Numbered from the stretch's first letter, positions 36,006 through 45,841 are shown. The stretch is DNA of 64,000 nt from an uncultured Ruminococcus sp. (GCA_902780505.1 CACZFN010000022.1:1-64000); one strand, 5' to 3'. Numbers and translations: made by a program. The notes: a model not told the origin generated them from the letters alone.

Positions 36006-38564
36006 TTATCCTCGTTTCCTTTTTGATCTTAAAATGTCATGGATGATCATGATGATATAAAGCACTCCCCCAACAGCCGAAACTGCTATGCCGGCATTTA
36101 AAAACGGGGCTTTAAAGCTTATCTTTATATCGTTATCGCCTGCGGGCAGCTTAAAGCCCAAAAAGGCTGTATTTACGAGTTCGGGCTTTACAGGCTTTCC
36201 GTTCACAAGCACCTCAAAGCCCTTATGATAAACAAAGCTTGTGCAGGCGTAACCGCCGTTTTCACTAAAAAGCCTGCCTGAAATGACATCGCCCTGTGTC
36301 TTTTGGATATCGGGTTCAAATGCGGCTTTATGGGAACACATATCTTCAAGCATCAGAGGATCAAAAGTGAAGCATTTAAGCTCTGAGATATCAATTGTAC
36401 TTCCCTTTAATGAAATATCAAGGGAATCGGAACAGTCGGATAAAACATACTCAAAATAATTATTATTGTTGAAATACTTCCAGTTGCGGTTTGTAAGCGT
36501 ATTCCTGACACCGTTTATAATGATCTCGACATCACCCGCTTTATCGGAGCCGAGCAGTGAAGGATCATCAATATTCTCCACATAAAAACGCAATAGTATT
36601 ATCTTCCCCCTTGCCTGTTCGGGAAGGGGATATTCATATCTCAGGCTATTATTTGCAAGGGTGATGTGAGTTTTTCCGTCCTCACCCACAGCTGCGCTGT
36701 CAGCAGAGGTCACAGCCCGCGAAACATCAAAAACCGGGCCGATATCACACGGGGTGAATGAACTCTCAAATGAAACATCAGGGATATCGTCTTCGGTTAT
36801 GCAGCAGCGCATAAGGGCATCGGTCTTATCGGGGTATTCAAGTTTGTCATACTGCCTGCGCGACATAATATAATCAGAATCGTAAACAAGCGGATATGCA
36901 TTATTGTTTTGGTAAAGGTAATAACCGTCCTGCTGCCTCAGAAGTTCAAAACCTATGTATGAAACAGGCTTATTTGTGATATAGAACCTGTCCCCCATAA
37001 AGCAGTTGAAAAAGAGGTTCCTGCTCCTTGCTGTAAGTGCGGAATTACGGTATTCGTTTTCGTTTGTGATCTCGTTAAAGTAGAAGCTGTTATACTCCTT
37101 TGAATGAATGGAAGAATAAACGGTATCAAGATAATGTGACATCGTATAGACTTTATTTGAAGTATCACGGCGCTCGGTATCAACGGCAAGGCGGGTGAAT
37201 TCACCGCTTGTTGCCTGCTTTGCCATATCGGTCACAGCTTCTGAATTGACAGTATTAAGTCTTGAAACGGGGTAAAGGTAATCATACCTGTTCCAGCCGA
37301 TAAATGCGGCAAGCGGAACGAGCAGAAACGCCGCACAGATATACGGTGAGCGTTTTTTGCGAAGTATCATAACAAATACAGTCACTATAACAGCGTCAGC
37401 TACAAAGAAAAGAATCTGCGTTATAGTGCCGCAGACAATAAATGATACAACTGTACTGAAAAGGAAAGTAATAAGCGGCAGAAGTGTCTTATGTGCACCG
37501 TTTTTGATGTATTCATCAATAAGGTCGGCAGCAGAGAAAAGTGCAAGCGGCAGAAAAGCAAACAGCACCTTAGCGTCAAAATAAAGCGTGCCGTTTAGCA
37601 CATAGACAAACACAGGGCACACAGCAAATATGATAGTAAGTGCCGAAATGAACCGCCTGCTGCCCTTTGAATAGAATATACCCGCGATCGAAGCATAGAC
37701 ACCAAAGCCGGTAAGCCCCATAGCATAGCCGTAGTATGTGAGCCAGTCATAGCGGATAGTAGGCAGGAAGCTTTTAAGTGATACTTCGATGTTGTTTTCA
37801 TCCCTGCCGGAAAGCAGCACATAAGCGGTCGGAAGCAAAAGCACGCATGACATAAGAACGCTTACAAGCAATATCATCACAAAAGGTATAAATCGCTTTA
37901 CAAATGACGACAAGCTTTTATGGTGTTCGTCTATCACTTTCATAAGGCCATATACACCAAGCGCACAAAGTGAAGTAACAGCAAAAAAATAGTTGCACAT
38001 TATCATCAGAAATGCACAGGCGCAAATTGCTGCTTTTCTGCCTGTCCTGAAATACCTGTCTGTAAGAAACATGGAAACGAGCAGAAAAGGCATAAACTCA
38101 ATAAACATGATATGCCTGTGCGACTGAAACAAAAGCGGTACAGACAGTGCAAACAAAGCCGTTGTGAAAGCGGTGGTCTTGATATTGTAATACTTCCTGA
38201 AAAAGAAGTAAAAAAGTGCTTCACTGGCAAACACGGTAACAACGCCCGTCATCATAATATAATACGGCATCGGTACAAACGGCAGTGCATAGGAGAGCAG
38301 TATCACCGGCGAATAAAGCCCATAATAGGAAAGCGAATAGATATTCTCCCCAGCACCTATATTGGCGGCATAGGAGGGGAACAGCTGATGTGTCTGATAA
38401 AACCTCTGCCTGAAATAATCGGGGATCGCTGTATGCTGTGATACCCAGTCGGTAGCTGAGCCGTAGACCTTTCCGGGCAGGATAAGGATTATCATAGCAA
38501 GTGCGGTAAAAAGCAGGATACCGCTTAAAATACAGAAGTCTTTTTTACAAAGCTTTGTGTTCAT
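36006..38564 (-). CDS. YfhO-family integral membrane protein
   Basis: An 852-residue protein with about twelve N-terminal TM helices (residues about 10-410) and a large C-terminal extracytoplasmic domain, closing with one TM near 825-845. VYGSATDWVSQHTAIPDYFRQ and LFPSYAANIGAGENIYSLSYYG are the first-loop motifs of the YfhO (GT-C-like) family, which glycosylates lipoteichoic acid in Bacillus and Listeria relatives. The ATG at 38564 overlaps the PIG-L stop as ATGA and is preferred over an in-frame GTG at 38585. Confidence 0.9.
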   Translation of the reverse strand: MNTKLCKKDFCILSGILLFTALAMIILILPGKVYGSATDWVSQHTAIPDYFRQRFYQTHQLFPSYAANIGAGENIYSLSYYGLYSPVILLSYALPFVPMPYYIMMTGVVTVFASEALFYFFFRKYYNIKTTAFTTALFALSVPLLFQSHRHIMFIEFMPFLLVSMFLTDRYFRTGRKAAICACAFLMIMCNYFFAVTSLCALGVYGLMKVIDEHHKSLSSFVKRFIPFVMILLVSVLMSCVLLLPTAYVLLSGRDENNIEVSLKSFLPTIRYDWLTYYGYAMGLTGFGVYASIAGIFYSKGSRRFISALTIIFAVCPVFVYVLNGTLYFDAKVLFAFLPLALFSAADLIDEYIKNGAHKTLLPLITFLFSTVVSFIVCGTITQILFFVADAVIVTVFVMILRKKRSPYICAAFLLVPLAAFIGWNRYDYLYPVSRLNTVNSEAVTDMAKQATSGEFTRLAVDTERRDTSNKVYTMSHYLDTVYSSIHSKEYNSFYFNEITNENEYRNSALTARSRNLFFNCFMGDRFYITNKPVSYIGFELLRQQDGYYLYQNNNAYPLVYDSDYIMSRRQYDKLEYPDKTDALMRCCITEDDIPDVSFESSFTPCDIGPVFDVSRAVTSADSAAVGEDGKTHITLANNSLRYEYPLPEQARGKIILLRFYVENIDDPSLLGSDKAGDVEIIINGVRNTLTNRNWKYFNNNNYFEYVLSDCSDSLDISLKGSTIDISELKCFTFDPLMLEDMCSHKAAFEPDIQKTQGDVISGRLFSENGGYACTSFVYHKGFEVLVNGKPVKPELVNTAFLGFKLPAGDNDIKISFKAPFLNAGIAVSAVGGVLYIIMIIHDILRSKRKRG

Positions 38565-39295
38565 GGTGATGTATACTCCGTCCACATTTCATAGGGCATC
38601 ATATGGTCAAGCTTTTCAAACACCTTACGCTGTGACTGATAGATATCCCCAAGCTCATATTTGCCTTTGAGCTTATCGTCGGCAACCGGTATAAGGCTGT
38701 CCCTGACTTCGGGCAGTTTCACAGCCTTATAGTATTTGCCAAAGTAATAAAGCGGGCAGGAAGCACCTGTGCTGTTATATACTTCGGTCGTTATCTCGCT
38801 TGTCATTTTATGGTGGATATGTCCGTATTCGCCGTTTGGGTTATGTGTAGCGATATAGCGCCAGTTTTTCAGCTTCATTATCCGGCTGATATCGTCTGTT
38901 ATACCGCTTCGCACCTCACTCCATTCATCACGCTTGCCGTTTACCTTATCGGGATATTCAAGTATAAGCGGGATATTGCCCGATTTTTTTACTGCTTCTT
39001 CAAACTCGTGTGTACGGACTGCGTTCCTGCCGTTTGTTATACACACCACAAGATACCCGCCGTCAAGCAGATGTGAACCCGCCCATATGATCTCATCATC
39101 AGGGTGAGCAACGATCATAAGCTTATCGGCCTTTGTCAGGTCAAGCGCTGAAAGTACCGAATCTGCAACAGGCTCAACATGGTGGGCGCGGTATGCCAGC
39201 AGCCATCTTACCGCACCGAAAACAGCCGCGCCTATAATAATCAGGGCTGCAGCGGCAAGAATCATTATCCTTTTTTTGTTCTTGAATTTATGCAT
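38561..39295 (-). CDS. PIG-L/LmbE-family deacetylase, membrane anchored
   Basis: 244 residues. A single N-terminal TM helix (about 9-32) anchors a domain facing outside. The zinc motif AHPDDE is at 63-68 and the second metal site in NGEYGHIHHK. Family members remove N-acetyl groups from GlcNAc-linked substrates. It lies between galT (24 nt upstream) and YfhO (4-nt overlap), suggesting a surface-glycan modification job. Confidence 0.88.
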   Translation of the reverse strand: MHKFKNKKRIMILAAAALIIIGAAVFGAVRWLLAYRAHHVEPVADSVLSALDLTKADKLMIVAHPDDEIIWAGSHLLDGGYLVVCITNGRNAVRTHEFEEAVKKSGNIPLILEYPDKVNGKRDEWSEVRSGITDDISRIMKLKNWRYIATHNPNGEYGHIHHKMTSEITTEVYNSTGASCPLYYFGKYYKAVKLPEVRDSLIPVADDKLKGKYELGDIYQSQRKVFEKLDHMMPYEMWTEYTSP

Positions 39296-39319
39296 TTTTA
39301 TCTCTTTCTGTTTTTAATT

Positions 39320-40825
39320 TCAGCTGTTCACATAGCTTATAAAACGTTCAAAGTATCTCTGTCCGTCCTTATCTCTTTTATAAACACCTGCGTGCTCAAG
39401 CACCTTGGCAAAGACTTTTCCTATTTCTTCTTCTATTACCTTCTGTACGTTTTCCTTTGTTACTTCACGCTCCTTGCAGAAAGCTTCCGCCCAGTCAGCA
39501 TGGGAAGCGATCTTTGGCACCTGCCTTACCTTCTGCACGCCCTCGTTTACCAAAACATCAGCAAGCACAGCCATTTCATTTTTAAGGCGCGACGGCAGAA
39601 CTGCAAGCCCCATAACTTCAATAAGCCCGATATTTTCTTTCTTTATATGATGAAGTTCGGCATGGGGGTGATAGACGCCAAGGGGGTGCTCTTTTGTAGT
39701 GATATTGTTCCTTAATACAAGGTCAAGCTCAAACCTGCCGTTTCTGCACCGTGCTATAGGTGTGATCGTATTGTGCGGCTCACCGTCTGTCTGTGCGAAG
39801 ATAAACGCTTCTTCGTCGGTATACCCACGCCACTTGGTAAGTATCTTATCGGCAAGTTCTACAAGCCTGTCACTGTCCTCACTTGCTATTCTTATGACCG
39901 ACATAGGCCATTTAACTATCCCGCAGGTGACATCTTCAAAGCCTTTGAAAGATATCTCACGCTCAACAGGGGCTTTAGCCATTGCGAAATCATAATGCCC
40001 GCCCTGAAAATGCTCGTGAGCAAGGATCGAACCGCCGACGATAGGCAGATCGGCATTTGAACCGATAAAGTAATGCGGGAACTGCCTTACAAAATCGAAA
40101 AGCTTTTTGAATGCGTTTTTGTCAATGACCATAGGTGTATGCTTTTTATTGAAAAGGATACAGTGCTCGTTATAATATACATACGGCGAATACTGCAAGC
40201 CCCAGTCCTCACCGTTTATTTCAAGTGAGATTATACGGTGGTTCTGCCTTGCGGGGTGGTTCACCCTGCCCGCATAGCCGACATTTTCATAGCACAGCAG
40301 ACACTTGGGGTAGCCCGACTGCGGTGCAGCCTTTGCTGCCGCTATCGCTTTGGGATCTTTTTCGGGCTTTGAAAGATTGATGGTTATATCAAGATCGCCA
40401 TACTCCGTCGGGGCAAGCCAGCGCATATCCTTTTTGATGCGGTAACGCCTTATATAATCGGTATCACAGGAAAGCTTATAGAAATACTCCGTCGCCGCCA
40501 TTGGAGAGGGGTGGTCATATTTGAACCAGAATTTCTTATCAACTTCCGACGGGCGCGGGGTAAGAAGCCCCATAAGACGGGTATCAAACAGGTCACGGTA
40601 TACAACAGAGTTTTCGCAAAGCCCCTTTTCACAGGCATAATCAAGGATCTCGCAAAGTGTGCTTTCAAGATCTATGTCCCTGTATTCCTCTGCGGGTTCT
40701 TCATAGCTTTCAAGGCCAAGCGCTTCAAGCAGCCTGTTTGTCACATAAACCTTATCGGAATCCTCCAAAAGCTGTGTTTCAAGCCCATAAGTGACAAGTT
40801 TTTTTATACTTTCATTAATATTCAT
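39320..40825 (-). CDS. galT: UDP-glucose-hexose-1-phosphate uridylyltransferase, class II
   Basis: A 501-residue Firmicutes-type GalT (class II, about 490-500 residues), unrelated in length to the 350-residue enterobacterial form. Conserved are NRLLEALGL, LMGLLTPRPSEVD, RIISLEINGEDWGLQYSPYVYYNEH, GGSILAHEHFQGGHYDF (catalytic His region) and GVYHPHAELHHIKKENIGLIEVMGL. The start at 40825 has GAGG 9 nt upstream; an earlier GTG at 40858 overlaps a weaker site. No galK or galE is nearby. Confidence 0.93.
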   Translation of the reverse strand: MNINESIKKLVTYGLETQLLEDSDKVYVTNRLLEALGLESYEEPAEEYRDIDLESTLCEILDYACEKGLCENSVVYRDLFDTRLMGLLTPRPSEVDKKFWFKYDHPSPMAATEYFYKLSCDTDYIRRYRIKKDMRWLAPTEYGDLDITINLSKPEKDPKAIAAAKAAPQSGYPKCLLCYENVGYAGRVNHPARQNHRIISLEINGEDWGLQYSPYVYYNEHCILFNKKHTPMVIDKNAFKKLFDFVRQFPHYFIGSNADLPIVGGSILAHEHFQGGHYDFAMAKAPVEREISFKGFEDVTCGIVKWPMSVIRIASEDSDRLVELADKILTKWRGYTDEEAFIFAQTDGEPHNTITPIARCRNGRFELDLVLRNNITTKEHPLGVYHPHAELHHIKKENIGLIEVMGLAVLPSRLKNEMAVLADVLVNEGVQKVRQVPKIASHADWAEAFCKEREVTKENVQKVIEEEIGKVFAKVLEHAGVYKRDKDGQRYFERFISYVNS

Positions 40826-40902
40826 AGTACAGTCCTCACTTATTATATCCCCTTTCACATATGCATTGCAAAAGGAAAAAGAAACTTATTATATATAATT
40901 AT

Positions 40903-40931
40903 ATTATACACTCTAACACTGCCGCTGTCAA
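40903..40931 (-). promoter_or_regulatory. Sigma-A promoter for galT
   Basis: Consensus TTGACA (40926-40931), 17-bp spacer and TATAAT (40903-40908) on the minus strand. Confidence 0.88.
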
Positions 40932-40957
40932 TAAAATGTAAAAAAATTAAGAAATGC

Positions 40958-40986
40958 TTGACAAAAACCGAAAAATATAATATAAT
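40958..40986 (+). promoter_or_regulatory. Sigma-A promoter for the leuA leader
   Basis: Consensus TTGACA (40958-40963), 17-bp spacer and TATAAT (40981-40986), back to back with the galT promoter. Confidence 0.9.
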
Positions 40987-40992
40987 ATTATC

Positions 40993-41256
40993 AATATGAT
41001 AAATGCAGTGAAGGGAACAAAAGCACATAGTACCTTTTCAGAGAGCTGTCGGGCGGTGTGAGGCAGCAAGGGCTTAATGCTATAACTCCTCCCCGAGCAG
41101 GTGCGGTGAAATACAGTAGCTGCACACGTATTTCCAACGTTACAGGGAAGCGTATTATTTGATACGGCTAAGGTATACAGTGTGAGCTGTGTATGAAATG
41201 AAGTGGTAACACGGGTTTGTCCTCGTCTTCAGTTGAAGATGGGGTTTTTTGTTTTG
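40993..41256 (+). promoter_or_regulatory. Leucine T-box leader with terminator
   Basis: Stem I has AGAGAGCTGTCGGGCGGTGT; the specifier CTC (Leu) is at 41086-41088 in TATAACTCCTCC. The T-box core AAGTGGTAACACGGGT (41201-41216) is the GGTAACACG variant. The terminator CCTCGTCTTCA (41221-41231) / TGAAGATGGGG (41234-41244) is followed by six T. Uncharged tRNA-Leu should allow readthrough into leuA. Confidence 0.92.
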
Positions 41257-41275
41257 CTGTAAGAAAGGGCGGGAT

Positions 41276-41329
41276 ATGATGATAAAAAAGAACAGATTAC
41301 TGCCCTGCGGCGGCAAGGCACGACTATAA
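41276..41329 (+). CDS. Possible 17-residue leader peptide before leuA
   Basis: Two adjacent ATGs start MMIKKNRLLPCGGKARL, ending TAA at 41327-41329, with AAGGGCGGG a few bases upstream. It lies between the T-box terminator and leuA. It is basic and includes a Leu-Leu pair. A second control layer or a regulatory uORF is possible; coding is unproven. Confidence 0.35.
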   Translation: MMIKKNRLLPCGGKARL

Positions 41330-41385
41330 ACAGCAGCACCGAAAATACGAAAACATAAAATATACAAGATGAAAGGACAGATATT

Positions 41386-43056
41386 ATGAAAAACTTTGAC
41401 AAGTATAAAAGAGGATACTTTATGCCGCCCGAGCCTTGCTATGACTGGGTAAAGAAGGAATACATCGACCATGCACCCGCATGGTGCTCGGTAGACCTGC
41501 GTGACGGGAACCAGGCGCTTATAATACCTATGAACTTAGATGAAAAGCTTGAATTCTTCAAAAAGCTTGTCGATATAGGTTTCAAGGAAATAGAGATAGG
41601 CTTCCCCGCGGCATCTGATACGGAATTTGAATTCTGCCGTACACTTATAGAGAAAAACATGATACCTGATGATGTGACGATACAGGTGCTCACACAGTCA
41701 AGGGAACATATAATCAAAAAGACATTTGAAGCGATCGACGGCGCAAAGAACGCTGTTGTACACCTTTATAACTCAACATCTGTAGCACAGCGTGAACAGG
41801 TGTTCAGAAAGAGCAAGGAAGAAATAATCAGGATAGCCACAGACGGTGCCAAACTCTGCAACGAATATAAGAAAAATGCAAAAGGGCATATTACCTTTGA
41901 ATATTCCCCCGAAAGCTTCACGGGGACTGAGATGGAATTTGCAAGGGACATATGCAACGCCGTTATAGATATATGGCAGCCTGATGCTGACAACAAAGTC
42001 ATCATAAACCTGCCTGTAACTGTTGAGATGAGTTTGCCGCACGTTTACGCTTCTCAGATAGAATATATGTGCAAGGTGCTGCATAACAGGGAAAACGTTA
42101 TTGTATCTCTCCACCCTCACAATGACAGGGGCAGTGCAGTTGCTGATTCAGAGCTCGGTCTGCTTGCGGGTGCTGACAGGATAGAGGGCACCTGCTTCGG
42201 AAACGGCGAGAGAACAGGTAATGTAGACATAATCACACTTGCCATGAATATGTTCAGCCACGGTGTTGATCCTAAGCTTGACTTTTCCGATATGCCGAGC
42301 TTAGTCGAGCTTTACGAAAGAGTAACGAGAATGAAGGTAAACGTAAGAAGCCCTTACTGCGGTCAGCTTGTATTTGCGGCATTCTCGGGCTCACATCAGG
42401 ACGCAATAGCAAAGGGTATGAACTGGAGAAAGGAAAAGAACCTGCACCAGTGGACTGTTCCGTATCTGCCGATAGATCCGCATGATGTCGGGCGTGAATA
42501 TGACGGCGATGTTATCAGGATAAACTCCCAGTCAGGCAAGGGCGGCATCGGGTTCATTTTACAGAACCAGTTCGGTTATGACCTGCCTAAGAAGATGCGT
42601 GAGAATTTCGGCTACAAGGTAAAGGGAGTATCCGACAGGGCGCACAAGGAATTAAAGCCTGACGAAGTATACCAGATATTCAAGGACGCATACCTCAATA
42701 TAAACAAAAGACTTGATGTTTTGGAAGCGCATTATGTTCAGAAGGCTGACGGCGTTATAGGTGCAGCTGTAAGGGCTGTGCTTGACGGCAAAACTGTTGA
42801 AACACAGGCTGAGGGCAACGGACGACTTGATGCTGTTGCAAATTCACTTGCAAAGGTACTTGACTTTGACTTCAACATTGACACTTATACCGAGCACGCA
42901 CTTGAACGCAAATCGACCTCCGAAGCGGTTTCCTATGTTGGTATAACCACAGGAACAAACGACACCTTCTGGGGCGTCGGAAGACACTCTGACATTATAG
43001 TTTCGTCGATCAAGGCACTTGTTTCAGCAATAAACAACGCAATTGAAAACAAGTAA
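41386..43056 (+). CDS. leuA: 2-isopropylmalate synthase
   Basis: A 556-residue synthase of the long LeuA type. The TIM-barrel catalytic domain includes APAWCSVDLRDGNQAL (about 30-45, Arg-Asp catalytic pair), EIEIGFPAASDTE, SLHPHNDRGSAVADSELGLLAGADRIEGT (metal His-x-His) and GNGERTGNVD. The C-terminal regulatory domain (about 430-556) should bind leucine for feedback. AAAGGA precedes the ATG. A terminator follows at once, so leuBCD lie elsewhere. Confidence 0.96.
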   Translation: MKNFDKYKRGYFMPPEPCYDWVKKEYIDHAPAWCSVDLRDGNQALIIPMNLDEKLEFFKKLVDIGFKEIEIGFPAASDTEFEFCRTLIEKNMIPDDVTIQVLTQSREHIIKKTFEAIDGAKNAVVHLYNSTSVAQREQVFRKSKEEIIRIATDGAKLCNEYKKNAKGHITFEYSPESFTGTEMEFARDICNAVIDIWQPDADNKVIINLPVTVEMSLPHVYASQIEYMCKVLHNRENVIVSLHPHNDRGSAVADSELGLLAGADRIEGTCFGNGERTGNVDIITLAMNMFSHGVDPKLDFSDMPSLVELYERVTRMKVNVRSPYCGQLVFAAFSGSHQDAIAKGMNWRKEKNLHQWTVPYLPIDPHDVGREYDGDVIRINSQSGKGGIGFILQNQFGYDLPKKMRENFGYKVKGVSDRAHKELKPDEVYQIFKDAYLNINKRLDVLEAHYVQKADGVIGAAVRAVLDGKTVETQAEGNGRLDAVANSLAKVLDFDFNIDTYTEHALERKSTSEAVSYVGITTGTNDTFWGVGRHSDIIVSSIKALVSAINNAIENK

Positions 43057-43060
43057 AAAC

Positions 43061-43095
43061 AAAAAGCACCGAACTGGTTTTCGGTGCTTTTTTGC
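43061..43095 (+). terminator. Terminator after leuA
   Basis: A 13-bp stem AAAAAGCACCGAA (43061-43073) / TTCGGTGCTTTTT (43080-43092) with CTGGTT-type loop and a T run. Confidence 0.88.
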
Positions 43096-43125
43096 ATATA
43101 AGGCTAAAATGGACTCGGTTCAAAC

Positions 43126-44466
43126 TCAGTCGGTGGCGCCGTAAACTTCGTAATAAACATTCCAGATATCCTTCATATCCTTGTAGATATCGCTGTTTGT
43201 ATCGAAGTAGAATATCCTGCCTGTCACACAATCGCTCACACCGTCGGTAAGTTCTGCAAAGGTGTCGCTCTGCCCCATATCCTGTGCTTTGAAGATGACC
43301 GTTTCGCCGTTATCATTCATAAACCATACAAGCATTGTTATGCCGCCTGTTTTATCGGGGATATTATCAATGCTAACGTTTATTTCAGCGCTCGATATGC
43401 CCTCTTTATACTGATTATAGTGCGAAACAAGCCGCTTAGCGCTATCAATGTCATCGCTTACAACATAGCTCTGGTAAGCAAAGGCAAGTTCCTGGTCTAC
43501 GCCATCGTTTATAAATGTCACTATCATCTTGTCGCTGTTGTACTGAAGAAATTCCTGCTCACTGCCCTCCTGTACCGTCATATCGGGCATTGCCGAATTA
43601 ACAGACATCGGCATAACAGCAGTTGATGTCTTGTTTTCCGTATCGGTATTCCAGACAGTTATAACACCGCCAAAATAGGAAACATCAAGCATATGCGTGT
43701 CATCAATATAGAAGTATTCATGTGTGGCATCATATTCCTTTACCTCGTCGGGGGTGCCTAAGATCCTGTGAACATCTTCCTTTGTCGATTCAGTCTTTAA
43801 AAGATAGCAGAGGTACCACCTGTCGCTGTTGTCGCCTTTAAGCTTCACAGTCGATCTGCTCTTGTTTGTGATAGCGTAAGTCTGCCTGTCAACTGCGTAA
43901 TTATAGATATTTATTTCGTTTCTGGCTTTATCAAGGTATGTGAACTTGTAATAGCAATCACTGCTCAGCCCGCCGATACTTCCGTGGATATTCAGCACCA
44001 CATTGCCTTTTTTGCCTTCGTCGGCAAGCCCTGCGTTTTCAAGCGCGATACTAAGGCCCTTGTTATCATCAAAATCGTCGATATCCTCTGTAAAAGGTGC
44101 GCTTACTGTGGTGGTCTTATATTCCGTGTCAGGGGTGTCCTGCGTGGCGGCTGTTGTTGTGGTCACAGGCGCTTTTTCGTCTGTAACGTTTTGTGTGACT
44201 GCTTCACTCCTGCTCGTCACAGTCATTGTTGCAGAGGGCTTTGCGTCTTCGTCACCTGCTGTCTGTATATCCCCGTGAGAAAGTGCAAAACCGGTTCCTA
44301 TCGCAAGCGCCATAACAGCTATAACCGCTATTGCACCCGCAAACCCCCGCCCGCCTGCCTTGGCGCCTGAGCTTACCGGCGTGAGCACCTCACCCGAAGT
44401 AAGACCTGGGGCATTTACGTTCGTGTTTTTTTCTATAGCTTTCTTTATCAGATCTTTTTCGTTCAT
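43126..44466 (-). CDS. Membrane protein partner of the ECF sigma factor, BamE-like motif
   Basis: 446 residues. A short cytosolic N-terminus (1-40) precedes one TM helix (about 43-62), then a Thr/Asp-rich linker (about 65-125) and a large outside region. Around residue 225, TESTKEDVHRILGTPDEVKEY resembles the SmpA/BamE-type signature. It follows the sigma gene by 4 nt, the usual place for an anti-sigma factor, and the N-terminus could hold the sigma-binding part, but no zinc-type anti-sigma motif is visible. Function inferred from position. Confidence 0.72.
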   Translation of the reverse strand: MNEKDLIKKAIEKNTNVNAPGLTSGEVLTPVSSGAKAGGRGFAGAIAVIAVMALAIGTGFALSHGDIQTAGDEDAKPSATMTVTSRSEAVTQNVTDEKAPVTTTTAATQDTPDTEYKTTTVSAPFTEDIDDFDDNKGLSIALENAGLADEGKKGNVVLNIHGSIGGLSSDCYYKFTYLDKARNEINIYNYAVDRQTYAITNKSRSTVKLKGDNSDRWYLCYLLKTESTKEDVHRILGTPDEVKEYDATHEYFYIDDTHMLDVSYFGGVITVWNTDTENKTSTAVMPMSVNSAMPDMTVQEGSEQEFLQYNSDKMIVTFINDGVDQELAFAYQSYVVSDDIDSAKRLVSHYNQYKEGISSAEINVSIDNIPDKTGGITMLVWFMNDNGETVIFKAQDMGQSDTFAELTDGVSDCVTGRIFYFDTNSDIYKDMKDIWNVYYEVYGATD

Positions 44467-44470
44467 AAAC

Positions 44471-44995
44471 TTACTCTCCTTTCACATATAACCGCCTCAG
44501 CTTTTCAAGTGCACAGTAGAGCCTTTTCTTGACCAGGCTTTCACTTATGCCGAGGATCTGCGCAGTTTCAAAAAGCGTATACCCCTTTGCATAGTACAGA
44601 AAAAGTATCTTCTGTGTTATAAGCGGGTATTTCTTTATCTGTCTGCCTATATCTTCAAGCATAGCGGAATTCACAGCGCTTTCCTCGATATCGGGTGCAG
44701 CTTCGTCCCTGTACTCACCCGACTCAAAAGCGATATCCACCCTTGCAAGGGATTTTAGCCTGCTTATAAGCCCGTAGTATTTGAATAGCTCCCTCTTGGC
44801 GATAAGGATAACAAATGCTTCAGTATTTTCTATCTCTCTGTCCCTTTTTTTAAGCGCTCGGTAGACCGTCATATAGGTATTCTGAAAGATATCGTCAATA
44901 TCGCACAGGTCATGGCATTTGGCGGTTATATACTTAAATGTACTTTCTTTTGTTTCGTTATATATCTTGTCAAAGAGCTCTTTTTTGTCAGACAT
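44471..44995 (-). CDS. RNA polymerase sigma factor, ECF-type
   Basis: 174 residues with a sigma2 region (about 8-75: CDIDDIFQNTYMTVYRALKKR matches the core-binding DxxQ block) and a sigma4 HTH region (about 118-172: LITQKILFLYYAKGYTLFETAQILGISESLVKKRLYCALEKL). There is no region 3, as in ECF factors. AAGGAGGGTGA gives a strong ribosome site. No clear sigma-A promoter is seen upstream; self-activation is possible. Confidence 0.9.
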   Translation of the reverse strand: MSDKKELFDKIYNETKESTFKYITAKCHDLCDIDDIFQNTYMTVYRALKKRDREIENTEAFVILIAKRELFKYYGLISRLKSLARVDIAFESGEYRDEAAPDIEESAVNSAMLEDIGRQIKKYPLITQKILFLYYAKGYTLFETAQILGISESLVKKRLYCALEKLRRLYVKGE

Positions 44996-45280
44996 CTGTC
45001 ACCCTCCTTTCACAAGAGTATTGGGGAAAACAGCATGAAAAGTTATGAACGAACTGTAAACCTTTCCAATGTATATTGCACAATTGAGGTATGCCCTTTG
45101 CGCACTTGTTTTAAAAGCAGATGCGCCGCATGATCGGAAATTTGCAATTGTTTTAAAAAAACGTTTATTGTTGATTTGCCGCCGAAGCCGGCACGATAAT
45201 TGTACATTGTGCATTAAAAAAAGCACCCCTTGCATAGCCGGACCGACCGCAGGTGATGCCTGTGTTTATGCTGTTTGCCG

Positions 45281-45841
45281 TCATAGGTATTCCTTGAAGC
45301 CCTCGCCTATTTCGATATTCTCAAAGGCAAGGTCCTTCATTGACTGTATGACCTCGTGAGGTGTGGCTTTCATGCCGCCGACTGCCCAGTCGATGATGAC
45401 GCCGCAGAAACCGTGGGAGTAAAAATCCGCAAAGAATTCAGTCGTCGTCTTTCTCTCCTTGTCATGCGAAACGGCGTTGTCAAAGAAAAACGTGAACATG
45501 GCGTGCATAACATCAAAAAGGTATCCCTCGAACACCGTGCTGTCAGCTTTGAGAACCTTCTGATAGAAATCACGTTCCCTTTCCATGCTCTTTAAAAAGC
45601 CTTCAAGCTTGCCATACCAGTTATGGAAACGCACGCCGTGGGTTATATACACAAAAAGGTCATTATACATGATCCAGCTCAGAAGCTCGTTTTTATCCTG
45701 AAAGTGATAGTAAAACGACTGTCTGTTCATACGGCAGTCGTTTGTGATATCGGAAATGGATATCTTATCAAAAGGCTTTTGCACCGCAAGGCGTTTGAGC
45801 GACAAGGCAAATGTGTTTTTCGTTATGGCAGAGCTTGACAT
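45281..45841 (-). CDS. TetR/AcrR-family transcriptional regulator
   Basis: 186 residues with an N-terminal TetR HTH (about 10-55: ISISDITNDCRMNRQSFYYHFQDKNELL) and a C-terminal TetR_C_8-like half with GFCGVIIDWAVGGMKATPHEV, as in DhaS-like regulators. GGAGG precedes the ATG. Its target is unknown; it is divergent from the GIY-YIG/glgB pair and may regulate that pair or itself. The 285-bp gap to the sigma gene has no other feature I can support. Confidence 0.9.
   Translation of the reverse strand: MSSSAITKNTFALSLKRLAVQKPFDKISISDITNDCRMNRQSFYYHFQDKNELLSWIMYNDLFVYITHGVRFHNWYGKLEGFLKSMERERDFYQKVLKADSTVFEGYLFDVMHAMFTFFFDNAVSHDKERKTTTEFFADFYSHGFCGVIIDWAVGGMKATPHEVIQSMKDLAFENIEIGEGFKEYL

Noticed and set aside
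44996..45280. A small RNA or gene in the sigma/TetR gap
   Set aside because: I found only weak TGCACAATTG-type similarity and an A/T run; no convincing promoter, stem or frame.
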